Positions 8,297 to 18,251 are shown, counted from the stretch's first letter. The stretch is 64,000 nt of DNA from Parahalioglobus pacificus (GCF_014652275.1 NZ_BMYM01000002.1:620001-684000); one strand, 5' to 3'. The notes: generated by a model from the letters alone, not told the origin. Program-made: numbers and translations.

Positions 8297-9493
8297 TCAA
8301 CAGCGCTGCAGGATCAGAGCGCTGCCGCTACCGGCGGCGCCGCTGGCTGCCACCAGACCAAGTTCCAGGTCGCGCCGATTCATTTCATCCAGCAGGGTGC
8401 CGGTCATAATCGCCCCGGTCGCACCCATGGGATGGCCCAGCGCAATCACGCCCCCGTTCACGTTCACCGGCTTGTCTTCAAGCCCCATTTCCCGCTCCAC
8501 CTTGATGCTGGTGGCGGCAAACGCCTCGTGAATCTCAAAAAGCTGGATATCGTCAGTGGTCACGTGCGCGCGCGCCAGCACCGTCCGACTGGCGTCGATA
8601 CAGCCTGCCAGGACTTCTAGCGGCTCACCGCAGGCCGTGGCACTGGCGACCAGTTTCGCGCGGGGCGCGATACCCAGTTGCTCGCCGAGCGCGGCATCGC
8701 CGAGAACAACGACCGAGGCCGCGTCGCACATCGCAGGCGAATTGCCGGCAGTGTGCACATGTCGTATCTGCTCTAGCTCACCATAGGCCGCTAATTGCAC
8801 CTTATCGGCATAGGCTTCTCCTAGCTTGGCGAAGGCAGGCGGTAGCGCTGCCAGGCGCTGGGCGGTCATATCCGCGCGTATGCATTCGTCGGTATCCACG
8901 ACGCCGGCGTCTGTCGTGATAGGAACGATGGACGTGAAATACCCCTTTGCCTGAGCTTCTGCTGCTCGCTGTTGGCTGCGTAGTGCCACCGCATCCACCG
9001 CCTCGCGCGACATATCGCCCCGTGTCGCGATCAGGTCAGCGCCACTGCCCATTAACAGCATCTGGTTGGCAACGGCGTAGCCGGGGTCGGCAAATACCCG
9101 GGCTTTGTCCGCCAGTAGCGGAACACGTGACATCATTTCGATACCCCCGGCGACAATGCAGCGGCTGTGTCCGGTTGCCACTTTCATTGCAGCCAGGGCA
9201 ATGGCATCAATGCTGGAAGAGCAGAAGCGATTGACCGTCAGGCCGGCTACGGATGCGGGCCAGCCGGCATGCAATGCAGAGGTTTTTGCGATGTTGGCCG
9301 CTTGTTCCCCTTGCTGGGTCACGCAGCCCAGTATTACCTCGCTGACACGATGGGGCTGCAGCTGTATGCGCTGCTCCAGGTGGCGATAGAGCTGGGCCAG
9401 CAGTTCCGGCGGCGTCAGGCTATGCAGGCCACCGCTGTCCTTGGCCTTGGTGCGCGCCGAGCGAATGGCGTCATACAGATAAACGTCTTGCAT
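8297..9493 (-). CDS. Thiolase (acetyl-CoA acyltransferase family) with atypical C-terminal active site
   Basis: 398 residues, thiolase fold. The acyl-accepting Cys is present in NRFCSSSIDA (about residue 90). The HEAFA segment and GGVIALGHPMGATGA (His of the GHP motif) are present. The usual C-terminal CxG motif that supplies the second catalytic Cys is not visible: the corresponding stretch reads LVAASGAAGSGSA. It may therefore have altered or reduced thiolase activity, or use another residue. It is the last gene of a minus-strand set: acyl-CoA ligase, SCPx-type thiolase, then this gene with a 30-bp gap. It presumably serves beta-oxidation-like chain shortening. Confidence 0.82.
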   Translation of the reverse strand: MQDVYLYDAIRSARTKAKDSGGLHSLTPPELLAQLYRHLEQRIQLQPHRVSEVILGCVTQQGEQAANIAKTSALHAGWPASVAGLTVNRFCSSSIDAIALAAMKVATGHSRCIVAGGIEMMSRVPLLADKARVFADPGYAVANQMLLMGSGADLIATRGDMSREAVDAVALRSQQRAAEAQAKGYFTSIVPITTDAGVVDTDECIRADMTAQRLAALPPAFAKLGEAYADKVQLAAYGELEQIRHVHTAGNSPAMCDAASVVVLGDAALGEQLGIAPRAKLVASATACGEPLEVLAGCIDASRTVLARAHVTTDDIQLFEIHEAFAATSIKVEREMGLEDKPVNVNGGVIALGHPMGATGAIMTGTLLDEMNRRDLELGLVAASGAAGSGSALILQRC

Positions 9494-9523
9494 TGGAGTT
9501 TTCTGCCCGGCGAGCTGTCAGTG

Positions 9524-10759
9524 TCAGGGGCCAACGCCGATGATGAAGCTGGCGCAGGTAGTGGTGCTGCCACCCACGTTGAAGGTCTGCATGTTCTGCG
9601 CCTTGCTCAACTGGTAATCTCCGGCCCCGCCGGTGACCTGTCGGGCACAGTCCAACACCATGCGTACGCCGGTCGCGCCCACGGGATGCCCCAAACCGAT
9701 CAGGCCGCCGCTGGGGTTGATGGGTAAATCGCCGTTGCGACTGATGCGCCCCTCTTCAACGGCCTTCCAGCTTTCGCCGGGGGCGGTGAGCCCGCTGTGG
9801 TCGATAGCCATGTACTCGGTCACCGTAAAGCAATCGTGGGTTTCTAGGCCGTCGAGCTCGGTAATGTGGCCAAAGCCTGCGCGTCTGCGGGCTTCTTCCA
9901 GCGCCATTGCCGCATGCGGGAACAACAAAGGCTGGTCCTTGGATGCGCGCAGCTTGGTTTCCAGCATGATGGGGGCAGAACGGTGCCCCCAGCCCTTGAT
10001 ACGCGGAATATCTTCCAAGCTCAGGCCGTGTTTCTGCGCATGCGCCCGCGCCGCGGACTCGCTGGCGAGGATGATGCAGGCGGCGCCGTCGGTGATCTGG
10101 CCACAATCCATTTTGCGCACGCGCCCTTCGATCACGGGATTGAGTTCGTCGTTGTCGCTAAAGCAACCCTCGGGAAACTGCCAGTCCCTGGACTGAGCTC
10201 TGTGATTGAGTCGCGCATTACCGAAGTTGATCTCGGCGATGCGGTTCAGGTGCTCGCCGTCGATACCGTAACGCTGGTCGTATTCGCGGGTGATGCGATC
10301 AAACAGGTGCGGCCAGGGGAAGTCGCAGTCTGTGGCTTCGTGCCCTTGCCAGGCAGCGGCGCCCAGATGTTCGGCGCCGGTGCGGCCATTGACATTGCGC
10401 ATCAGCTCCAGGCCCAGCACGCAGGCGACGTTATAGTGCCCGGCTTCGATGTCGCGCATCGCCGACATCACCGCAATAGACCCCGAGGCGCAGGCTGCTT
10501 CGTGACGAGATGTTGGAATGCTTGCCAGCTCCTCATACACCTGGCCGAAAAAGCCGCCTATCAAGCCCTGGCCGGCGAACAGGTCGCCCACGAAGTTGCC
10601 CACATGTCCGACGTCTATCTGTGCCGGCTCAATGCCAGCTTCCGCCACGGCCTCAGTCAGCGCAGCGGAGAACATGTCGTAAATCTCCAAACCTTCGCGG
10701 GCCCAGTTGCGGGCAAAGTCAGTCTGGCTACCGCCCAGAATATAAATCGGGGTACTCAT
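9524..10759 (-). CDS. SCPx/SCP2-type thiolase family protein
   Basis: 411 residues. The active Cys lies in SRHEAACASGSIAV. A second conserved segment, LETHDCFTVTEY, and PSGGLIGLGHPVGATG follow. This pattern is typical of the SCPx-like acetyl-CoA acetyltransferases rather than classical FadA. These often act on branched or sterol-side-chain acyl-CoAs or on small ketoacyl-CoAs. Its start overlaps the end of the acyl-CoA ligase by 4 bp, so the two are translationally coupled. The specific substrate cannot be read from the sequence. Confidence 0.85.
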   Translation of the reverse strand: MSTPIYILGGSQTDFARNWAREGLEIYDMFSAALTEAVAEAGIEPAQIDVGHVGNFVGDLFAGQGLIGGFFGQVYEELASIPTSRHEAACASGSIAVMSAMRDIEAGHYNVACVLGLELMRNVNGRTGAEHLGAAAWQGHEATDCDFPWPHLFDRITREYDQRYGIDGEHLNRIAEINFGNARLNHRAQSRDWQFPEGCFSDNDELNPVIEGRVRKMDCGQITDGAACIILASESAARAHAQKHGLSLEDIPRIKGWGHRSAPIMLETKLRASKDQPLLFPHAAMALEEARRRAGFGHITELDGLETHDCFTVTEYMAIDHSGLTAPGESWKAVEEGRISRNGDLPINPSGGLIGLGHPVGATGVRMVLDCARQVTGGAGDYQLSKAQNMQTFNVGGSTTTCASFIIGVGP

Positions 10760-12453
10760 GTTTGCGTCTCCGTTGCACCCTGCAGCTGGTCGCTGAGTGC
10801 TGTTCTTACGATTTTGCCCATCGGGTTGCGCGGTAATGCATCCAAAATCAGCAGCCGCTCGGGCAGTTTGAACGTTGCCAAGCCCGCCTCTCGCAGTGCG
10901 CTACAAAGGGTGTCCAGCGTGGGCGGTGCGTCCTGCGCAGCAGGCACAATACAGGCACACACCCGTTCACCCAAGTCTGGATCGTCGCAAGCACAGACGG
11001 CCCCCTCTGCCACAGACGGCAGCGCGGCCAGTAACTGATCGATTTCACTCGGGGAAATTTTCATGCCGCCGCGGTTGATGATGTCCTTACATCGGCCCAC
11101 GATTCGGTAGTAGTGCGCGGGCGTGCCGCAAATTTCAACCAGGTCCCCGGTGCGGAAGAAACCGTCGTCGGTGAACACCGCCTCGTGCGTATGTTCCAGA
11201 TAGCCGTCGAACACAGTGGCGCCGGCAAAGCACAGCTCGCCGGCTTCACCGCACACTGTAATGTCTTCCCCGGTATCCGGATCAATGACCTTGCTGCGCA
11301 CCAGAGCTTGCCCCACCGACTCCCAGGTAATGCAATCGACCCCAAGCCGGGGGAAGCAAGTGGCCCTGAGTTCGGTGTCCGACACGGTATCGGGTGTGGC
11401 AAAAAGGGTGATGCCCTCGTTGGAACCATAGAAATTGATCACCGGTTTGCCGTAGTCCTTCTCCATCACCGCAATCATGTGTGGGGAGAGTGGTGCTGAT
11501 CCTGATCCCACCGCGCGCAGCGCGCTGAAATCATTGCCCTGCCAGAGCGCAGGTGCATCCGCCAGTTGGTTGAGCAGGGCCGGTGGCGCAATGGTGAAAT
11601 TGATGCGCTCCTCCTGCAGCTGCTGCAAATAGAGCCCCGGCTCCAACGGGTGGTGCAGCACCAGCGTGCAGCCCAACTCCATGGCCGGGAATAAAAAGCC
11701 ACCGATCGCCGCCATATTCACCAAGGGGAAGGGATTGAGTAGGCGCTCTCCGTCCCGGTAGCCCGCGGCCTCGGCGGTCACTCTGGCGGTGGCATCCCAC
11801 ATGGCATGGCTTCGGGGCACGCCCTTGGGGGTGCCGGTAGTGCCTGAGGTCCAGCAAACTGTGAGGGTGCGGTGTGCGTCATCAGTAACCAGGCCTGCCA
11901 GACAGTTGCGGTCATCCTCTGATAGTGGCTCCAGCGCAAGGCAGTTCATGTCCTTGCCTGCACAAAATACCGGGACGCCGGGCAGCGCTTGCCGGGCAGC
12001 GATGGCGATAGACTGGCCCTTGAAGCTCTCGCATACCAGCATGGCATCGGGTTTCAGAGCTGCCCCCAGCGAGCCGATTTCGTGCGTGCTGTATTGCATG
12101 GGCAGCGGCGAGATCACGACGCCCAGCTTACTGGCGGCCATCACTGCCACCACCAGCTCGCAGGTATTGGGCAGCTTCACCATCAGACGCTGTCCCGCAC
12201 TGAGGTTGGCTACGGTGAGCTGCAGCGCCAGATGATCGCTGGCTCTGTCCAGTTCGGCATAGGACATCCTCAGCGCGGACCGGCCCAACAGTGAGTCGGT
12301 GTTGGGCGGATCGACGATGGCTTCGCGCTCGGGGTGTGCCCGCGCGTGGCGCAACAGGTGGCCATGCAGGGTCAGTTCGCGCCAGAGTTCCAGGCGGGTG
12401 AGCTGTTCGCGGCGGTCGGGGTGGCTGGTGTACACGTTCGGGGTGCTAGTCAA
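10756..12453 (-). CDS. AMP-forming acyl-CoA synthetase
   Basis: 565 residues, ANL superfamily. The ATP-binding P-loop TSGTTGTPKGVP lies near residue 204. The adenylate-forming hinge and C-terminal motifs GRCKDIINRGGMKISPSEID and PRNPMGKIVR are present, so it is catalytically intact. It should activate a carboxylic acid to its acyl-CoA as the first step for the two thiolases encoded behind it. It is the first gene of the three-gene minus-strand unit and is divergent from the carotenoid oxygenase. Chain length or ring specificity is not predictable by eye. Confidence 0.9.
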   Translation of the reverse strand: MTSTPNVYTSHPDRREQLTRLELWRELTLHGHLLRHARAHPEREAIVDPPNTDSLLGRSALRMSYAELDRASDHLALQLTVANLSAGQRLMVKLPNTCELVVAVMAASKLGVVISPLPMQYSTHEIGSLGAALKPDAMLVCESFKGQSIAIAARQALPGVPVFCAGKDMNCLALEPLSEDDRNCLAGLVTDDAHRTLTVCWTSGTTGTPKGVPRSHAMWDATARVTAEAAGYRDGERLLNPFPLVNMAAIGGFLFPAMELGCTLVLHHPLEPGLYLQQLQEERINFTIAPPALLNQLADAPALWQGNDFSALRAVGSGSAPLSPHMIAVMEKDYGKPVINFYGSNEGITLFATPDTVSDTELRATCFPRLGVDCITWESVGQALVRSKVIDPDTGEDITVCGEAGELCFAGATVFDGYLEHTHEAVFTDDGFFRTGDLVEICGTPAHYYRIVGRCKDIINRGGMKISPSEIDQLLAALPSVAEGAVCACDDPDLGERVCACIVPAAQDAPPTLDTLCSALREAGLATFKLPERLLILDALPRNPMGKIVRTALSDQLQGATETQT

Positions 12454-12574
12454 TGACGTCTCGAAATCCTAGGTTAGCCGCCCGCACCTGACAAGCACAT
12501 CGCTTGCAGCCGGGGTGGTGGTTATTTACCCTGCTCGTTCCAGTTTGTGCGGGCTCGCCCGCCGGAGTTGTCAC

Positions 12575-14095
12575 GTGAACCAGGCCCTGAATTTGCGGGA
12601 ATACCCCACCACCGACCAATGCATCGGGGGGGTTACCCAGTTTGATGACACCCAGCCCTGGATTTACCAGATCGATAACCCCTATCTGCACGGCGTGTAT
12701 GCGCCCACCACGCAGGAATTGACCGAGAGCCAGCTGCCCGTTACCGGTGAACTACCTGCCGATCTCGACGGTGCTTACTTCCGCAACGGGCCCAACCCGC
12801 TGCATCAGCCCGGCAATCGCTATCACCCCTTCGACGGCGATGGCATGGTGCATGGCGTGTATTTTCGCGACGGTGAGGTGGCCTACCGCAATCGCTATGT
12901 GGATACGGTTGCTATCGCCGGTGAGCGCGAACGCGGTAGTTCGATCTCGCCGGGGGTGATGGGGCCCTTCGATTACAGCGTGTCTGAGTTTGGCATCAAG
13001 GATACTTCCAATACTGACCTGTTTTGCTATGCCGGCGGACTGATGACCCTGTGGTACAACGCGGGCCACCCGTACCGTTTGGACCCGAACACCCTGGAGA
13101 CCCAGAGTTACTTTGAGCTGGAAGGGCGTAATCACAGGCGACTGTCTGCCCATTCCAAGGTGGACTGGGCCACCGGCGAGTTGCTGTTCTTTGATTACGG
13201 TGATGAGCCTCCTTATATGAATTACGGGGTCGCTGACCCCAGCGGAAAGCTCAAACACGAGGTGGCGATTGATTTGTCAGGGCCACGGTTGCCTCACGAT
13301 ATCGGCTTCTCGCAGAACTACACCATCCTGCACGATCTGCCTTTCTTCCATGACCCGGAGGTGTTGCGCAAACATAAAATGCGGGTGCTGACCTTCCACC
13401 GTGACATTCCCACGCGCTTTGGCCTGATTCCCCGGCACGGACAGGGCAGTGATGTGCGCTGGTTCGACTGTGAGCCCTGTTACATCCTGCACGTGAGCAA
13501 TTGCTGGGAAGAGGGTGACTGGGTCATCATGGATGGCTGTCGCTCGGTAAACCCTATGCCCAGCGCCCACAATGGAGAAGGCGAGCTATCGCATATGCTG
13601 GCCTACATGCGTTTGGAGGCCAATAACTACCGCTGGCGTTTCAATGTGCGCACCGGCGAGGTTCGCGAGGGTGACATTGATGACCTCAATACCGAATTCA
13701 ATAAAACCAACCCGCTGTTTCACGGCATCAAGAGCCGTTACGCCTACCATCAGCGCATTCCGCTGTTAGAGGAGGGAGGGCATACCCTGCGTTTTACGGG
13801 CTTGGTCAAATACGACAATGAAACCGGTAGCCGACAGGAGTGGGATTACGGCAAGGGTGTGTACGGCAGCGAGGCCGTCTTTGCGCCGCGTAAAGGGGCG
13901 GATCGCACCCGTGCCGAGGACGATGGTTATGTCATAACGCTGGTCACCGATAGCCAGTCGTGGGAGTCCCACACCCTGGTTTTTGAAGCCAGTGATATCG
14001 CCCAGGGGCCCATCGCCCGCGTGCAGATGCCGCACCGGGTGCCTGCCGGATTTCACGCAACCTGGGCGCCTGGCAGCGCTATTTTTACCTCATAA
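12575..14095 (+). CDS. Carotenoid/stilbene cleavage oxygenase family protein
   Basis: 506 residues from the preferred GTG at 12575, which has a GGAG ribosome-binding site 8 bp upstream. A GTG at 12515 would add 20 residues that look non-conserved. It belongs to the RPE65/lignostilbene dioxygenase family, non-heme Fe(II) beta-propeller enzymes that split a C=C bond. The four iron-ligand histidines are expected in SAHSKVDW, NYTILHDLPFF, YILHVSNCWE and GFHATWAP; all four are present. No signal peptide is seen. The substrate could be a carotenoid, a stilbene or another conjugated compound. It is divergent from the acyl-CoA ligase gene. Confidence 0.85.
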   Translation: MNQALNLREYPTTDQCIGGVTQFDDTQPWIYQIDNPYLHGVYAPTTQELTESQLPVTGELPADLDGAYFRNGPNPLHQPGNRYHPFDGDGMVHGVYFRDGEVAYRNRYVDTVAIAGERERGSSISPGVMGPFDYSVSEFGIKDTSNTDLFCYAGGLMTLWYNAGHPYRLDPNTLETQSYFELEGRNHRRLSAHSKVDWATGELLFFDYGDEPPYMNYGVADPSGKLKHEVAIDLSGPRLPHDIGFSQNYTILHDLPFFHDPEVLRKHKMRVLTFHRDIPTRFGLIPRHGQGSDVRWFDCEPCYILHVSNCWEEGDWVIMDGCRSVNPMPSAHNGEGELSHMLAYMRLEANNYRWRFNVRTGEVREGDIDDLNTEFNKTNPLFHGIKSRYAYHQRIPLLEEGGHTLRFTGLVKYDNETGSRQEWDYGKGVYGSEAVFAPRKGADRTRAEDDGYVITLVTDSQSWESHTLVFEASDIAQGPIARVQMPHRVPAGFHATWAPGSAIFTS

Positions 14096-14159
14096 CAGGA
14101 TTTCAATCGCGCCGGCGGTGCCGGGAGGCCTTCGGGCGACCCCCAATCGGAGACACACT

Positions 14160-15896
14160 ATGCGCACTTGGACGATCGGGCTGTTAGCTGGTCTGGGTTT
14201 GTCATTGTCGGCCCAGGCCGACTGGATCGAAGACAGCGATCGCTACGCAATGCAGATACTGCGTGCATCGGCGGCACTGCAGCCCGAGTCTATTGCAGGC
14301 GTGGGGATCAGCGATTACGACGAAGAAGTCATGGACCTTGGTCCCAACATCTTCGAGCGTCGCCAGCAGTTGCTCAGGAGCAATGAAGCGTCGCTGCAGG
14401 TCTGGCTGAAGTCTGAGGAGGACCCCAAGGTCAGGCAGGACCTGCAAATCATGCTCGAAGATGTGCAGGCAGACTTGGCGAGCAACCAGCTGCACCGCGA
14501 CATGATGCTGCCCTACAACGATGTGCATGGCGCAATTTATGGCAGCTTTAACAGTCTGCTGGATCCCCGCAATGAAGCATCGCGGTACCCCGCTGCCCTC
14601 GCCAGGTTGGCTAAGTACACGGGGCAGGAAGACGGCTATCAACCGATAACTGAGCTTGCCAAGGCACGCACGCAGGAGCGCTTCGATGTGCCGGGTTTGC
14701 TCGGGCCCTATACCGCCGAGCTTGAAACGGATTTGGGTAATGCCCCGCGATATATCGAAGGTATTCGGGTGCTGTTTGAGCGTGCGGAGCTTGAGGGTTG
14801 GGAAGAGAATTTCGCCATCCTTACCGATCAGCTGAACGATTACGAGCAGTGGTTGCGCGATGAGATGGTGCCGCGTGCTAGAGAGGATAATCGTCTGCCC
14901 GAGGCAATCTACGCCGACAATCTGCGCAACTTCGGTGTCAACGATTCCCCTGAGGCTCTGATTGCGCAGGCCCAGTACAGCTACCAGCTGTTGCGCAGCG
15001 AAATGAAGGCGCTGGCGGTGCAGATCGCTGATAAGCGTGGCTGGGATGACAAAGATCTGGTGAGCGTGATCAAGGCGCTGAAGAAAGAACAGATTGCCCC
15101 TGAAGACGTGCTCAAGACCTATCAGGATCGCCTGTTGGTGATTGAAGACATTATCCGGCGCGAAGACCTCATTACACTGCCCGAGCGGGACGCGGTGATT
15201 CGTGTTGCCACGGAGGCCGAGTCGGCAGCTATCCCGGCCTCATTCATGTCCCCACCGCAGCTGGTGAACAACACCGGGCAGTACGGGGAGTTTGTGCTGG
15301 TGCAAACCAATCCTGGACTGGAAGGTGACGATGCCGTCATGGATGACTGGAGCCATGATGCCATTGTTTGGGCGCTCACCGTTCATGAAGCGCGCCCTGG
15401 CCACGAATTGCAGTTTGCCAGCCTGGTAGAAAACGGTACCTCGTTGGCGCGAGCCCTGTTTGCCTTTAACTCGGCCAACGCAGAGGGCTGGGGGTTGTAC
15501 GCAGAATCCATCATGCATGAGTTCCTGCCTCTGGAGGGGCAACTGTTCAACCTATACACCCGCATCATGCGTGCGGCACGGATGTTCCTGGATCCAATGG
15601 TGAACACCGGTCAGATGACGCACGACGGCGCGCGAGACTTTCTGGTGGAGCAACTGGCGCTGTCATTGCCTATGGCCAGCTCCGAGGCGGATCGGTATGC
15701 CTTCTGGGCTCCCGGCCAGGCCACCTCCTACTACTACGGCTACATTTCCCTGATGCGACTGCGCACCGAGGTCGAAATCGCCACAGGGGCTGCTTTCAAC
15801 CAGCGAGAGTTCCACGACTTTATTTTGGAACAAGGGCTGTTGCCGCCCGATCTGCTGCGCGCTGCTGTGCTGGAGCGCTTCGCCCCCGGCGCCTGA
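14160..15896 (+). CDS. DUF885 family protein, predicted exported metallopeptidase-like
   Basis: 578 residues from the ATG at 14160, chosen because it begins a clean signal peptide (about residues 1-20, ending SAQA/D) behind a GGAGACAC ribosome-binding site. DUF885 proteins carry a conserved HExxPGHxLQ motif, seen here as HEARPGHELQF near residue 409, and resemble zinc peptidases. The protein should be periplasmic. Function beyond the family is unknown. It follows the carotenoid oxygenase by 64 bp on the same strand and could share its transcript. Confidence 0.82.
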   Translation: MRTWTIGLLAGLGLSLSAQADWIEDSDRYAMQILRASAALQPESIAGVGISDYDEEVMDLGPNIFERRQQLLRSNEASLQVWLKSEEDPKVRQDLQIMLEDVQADLASNQLHRDMMLPYNDVHGAIYGSFNSLLDPRNEASRYPAALARLAKYTGQEDGYQPITELAKARTQERFDVPGLLGPYTAELETDLGNAPRYIEGIRVLFERAELEGWEENFAILTDQLNDYEQWLRDEMVPRAREDNRLPEAIYADNLRNFGVNDSPEALIAQAQYSYQLLRSEMKALAVQIADKRGWDDKDLVSVIKALKKEQIAPEDVLKTYQDRLLVIEDIIRREDLITLPERDAVIRVATEAESAAIPASFMSPPQLVNNTGQYGEFVLVQTNPGLEGDDAVMDDWSHDAIVWALTVHEARPGHELQFASLVENGTSLARALFAFNSANAEGWGLYAESIMHEFLPLEGQLFNLYTRIMRAARMFLDPMVNTGQMTHDGARDFLVEQLALSLPMASSEADRYAFWAPGQATSYYYGYISLMRLRTEVEIATGAAFNQREFHDFILEQGLLPPDLLRAAVLERFAPGA

Positions 15897-15936
15897 TATC
15901 TAGCCGTGCTTAATTTGCCCGGCGGCTCGCCGGGCC

Positions 15937-16749
15937 CTAACGCACGATCAATACTGGGTGTACTGCCGCCTTTTTGCCGTTGGGATTGAGCTGGCGCATT
16001 TCGGGCGTCAGTGCGGCCAGCGTGGCACCGCGGTTACCCGGAGAGGGATGCGTGCTGAGAAATTCCGGCGGTGCCTTGCCGGCATTTTGTCCCATCTTGT
16101 CCCAGAGGCTAACAGCCGCATCCGGGTCGTAGCCGGCACGGGTGGCTAGCTCGATACCCAGCCTGTCGGCTTCCAGTTCCGCGGTGCGGCTATTGGGCAG
16201 CTCGAGCGCCACCTTTGCTGCCACCGAGGCCCCCGCCATGGTGGCCACGGGGCGATCTGAGGCTACGCCCACCGCCAGTACCCCAAGACTGGTCGCCATG
16301 GCTCGGGACATGCGCTCGGCCGTATGATTGGCCAGCGCATGCGAAATCTCGTGCCCCATGATCTGGGCAAATTCGTCGTCTGTCAGTTTGAGCTTTTCGA
16401 ACAAACCGGTGTACACCGCCATGCGACCGCCGGCCATGCACCAGGCGTTCACAGTCTCAGGGTCATCGATGATGGCAACACTCCACTCCCAGTTGGCAGA
16501 TTTTGGGTATAGCGCGATGGCCTCGGTGACGAGTCGCCCTGTGATTCTGGCGACGCGATCTGCCATGCGCGGGTCATCGACCAGCTTGTTCTCCTGGTCC
16601 AGTTGGCTAACTGTACTGAGGTAGGCCTTACGCGATTCCACGATGGCTGCATCAGGCGAGATCAGCATTAGCTGGGAGCGCCCTGTGGGGCTGGTCGCAC
16701 AGGCGCTGACCAGTAGTGCGAGCGCAATAACAGTGATAAGGCGTGGCAT
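15937..16749 (-). CDS. M48-family zinc metalloprotease lipoprotein
   Basis: 270 residues. The leader ends in LLVSACATS, a lipobox with Cys near residue 17, so the protein should be lipid-anchored in the envelope. The zinc motif HEISH (about 131-135, in IMGHEISHALANHTAE) and a downstream ELEADRLGIEL third-ligand segment are intact. Relatives such as LoiP and BepA act in outer-membrane protein quality control. It converges with the DUF885 gene across a 40-bp gap. Confidence 0.88.
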   Translation of the reverse strand: MPRLITVIALALLVSACATSPTGRSQLMLISPDAAIVESRKAYLSTVSQLDQENKLVDDPRMADRVARITGRLVTEAIALYPKSANWEWSVAIIDDPETVNAWCMAGGRMAVYTGLFEKLKLTDDEFAQIMGHEISHALANHTAERMSRAMATSLGVLAVGVASDRPVATMAGASVAAKVALELPNSRTAELEADRLGIELATRAGYDPDAAVSLWDKMGQNAGKAPPEFLSTHPSPGNRGATLAALTPEMRQLNPNGKKAAVHPVLIVR

Positions 16750-16960
16750 AACAATCTCCTGGCTGTGATGCGAGTGCCGGTTGCCGATTCAAAGGCTCAG
16801 TGTAGCCGAATAGCCTGCGCGGGTGATCCGCAATTACTGGCCCTTTGATCGCAGATGTCGACGCGCCCGAGGCGCCGGCAGGGCTGTGTCATTCAATACT
16901 TCGACTGCGCCGGGGGGTGAGAGGTTCCTCCTGCGCCCTCCCCATAAAAACCCGACACAT

Positions 16961-16985
16961 AAAAAAGGGGCGCTATTGCACCCCT
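16961..16985 (-). terminator. Rho-independent terminator of the Rieske oxygenase gene
   Basis: Read on the minus strand, AGGGGTGC, a 4-base AATA loop and GCGCCCCT form an 8-bp stem with one G-U pair, followed directly by six Ts. It lies about 20 bp past the stop codon at 17006. Confidence 0.75.
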
Positions 16986-17005
16986 GGGTATCTCTCGCGA
17001 CAGTG

Positions 17006-18100
17006 CTAGGCGGTGAAGCGTAAATCCCCGTCGATATTGTGGTTTACCTCTTCGGGGGTTTTCAGTCCCTGGGTGAGGTGTTCGCCATTGACCTCAGCCT
17101 GAATGTCGCTCATGTCCTCAGGCTTGGCGTAGAACTGCGAGTACCACTTGCGTCCCAGTCGGAAGGGGCCGTCGGTCTTTAGCTGCATGATCCGCAGTGC
17201 CGGGCGCTTGTTCTGCCAAACGTTGAAATCGGCGCCGAAAGCTTCCAACGCGCCTGCTTGAGCCTCTCTGGCGGCGGCCTTGTCCTCGGCGCTGGCGGGA
17301 TTGCTCTGGCCTTTATAAAGGATGGCATGCCAAGCTTTCACCAGGCCGTCTTCAATGGGTGTATTGGCGATCAGCTCATAGATCTCATTACCGGCAAACA
17401 CCTGTTTGGAGAGCAGCAGGCCCGGTCCCGTGTACCAGGTCGTGGTTTGCAAATAGGTCTGGTACAGCTGCATCGGACCGCCTTGTCGCTGGATGTACAC
17501 GTGGTCCTTAAACTCATTGGCAAAGTACTCACAGGGTGCACCGTGGGTAGGGCCCAGATGGCGCGCGTCCGCCATATTGTCCAAGATCTCCTGCGGGTGG
17601 ATCGCCAGCTCACCCAGATGGTCTAACTCCCACTGCACCCACTGCGGGTCATCCCATTGTGACAGCATGGGTGGCTGATAGTCGGGCTCCCGGCCATCCG
17701 GGTCATACCAGGCCATGATGCACCCCATATTGTCGACCACCGGGTAGGAGCGTATTGCAGCAGACTTGGGGCAGGGGCCATCGAAATAAGGAATATCGTT
17801 AACCTGTCCATCGGGGCCATAGCGCCAGCCGTGGTAGGGGCAGCGAATGGAGTCGCCTTCGATTTGCTCGCCGTTCTTGACGATCATCGCGCTTTCGCTG
17901 GCCGTCAAGTGCGTTCCCATGTGTGCGCAGTAGGCATCCAAAAGCACGGGCTTGCCGCTCTCTCCGCGGTACAGCGCCAGGTCCTCACCAAAGAACCGTA
18001 CCGCCAGCGGACCGTCATCCAGTTCCTTGCTTTCGGCGACGATAAACCACCCACGTGGGAAGGTATTCGGTCCCAGGTTGTAATCAGCTGCGAGGGCCAT
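17006..18100 (-). CDS. Rieske [2Fe-2S] ring-hydroxylating-type oxygenase
   Basis: 364 residues. The Rieske cluster ligands are CAHMGTH (about 57-63) and CPYHGW (about 85-90), with a somewhat long spacer between them. The mononuclear iron site is the DNMADARHLGPTHG segment near residue 175, which supplies the bridging Asp and two His. This is the terminal oxygenase component of a two- or three-part monooxygenase; its reductase is not in the window. Its layout recalls KshA-type steroid hydroxylases and other small-alpha-subunit oxygenases, but I cannot assign a substrate. Confidence 0.85.
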   Translation of the reverse strand: MALAADYNLGPNTFPRGWFIVAESKELDDGPLAVRFFGEDLALYRGESGKPVLLDAYCAHMGTHLTASESAMIVKNGEQIEGDSIRCPYHGWRYGPDGQVNDIPYFDGPCPKSAAIRSYPVVDNMGCIMAWYDPDGREPDYQPPMLSQWDDPQWVQWELDHLGELAIHPQEILDNMADARHLGPTHGAPCEYFANEFKDHVYIQRQGGPMQLYQTYLQTTTWYTGPGLLLSKQVFAGNEIYELIANTPIEDGLVKAWHAILYKGQSNPASAEDKAAAREAQAGALEAFGADFNVWQNKRPALRIMQLKTDGPFRLGRKWYSQFYAKPEDMSDIQAEVNGEHLTQGLKTPEEVNHNIDGDLRFTA

Positions 18101-18251
18101 GTGTGCGCTCCTGTCCTTGGTTGTTACCCGAGCAGTATAGCGACAGGCCCCTGTGCTGAGGTCATGATGGTGGGATGAGTATTGCCGCGGCTCAACTATT
18201 TGGTGTGATGGCGCAAGCCATCATCAATAATTGAACCGCGCAGCGATGCGA

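Noticed and set aside
12515-12574. Upstream GTG start for the carotenoid oxygenase
   Set aside because: The 20 extra residues look non-conserved and the GTG at 12575 has a better ribosome-binding site.
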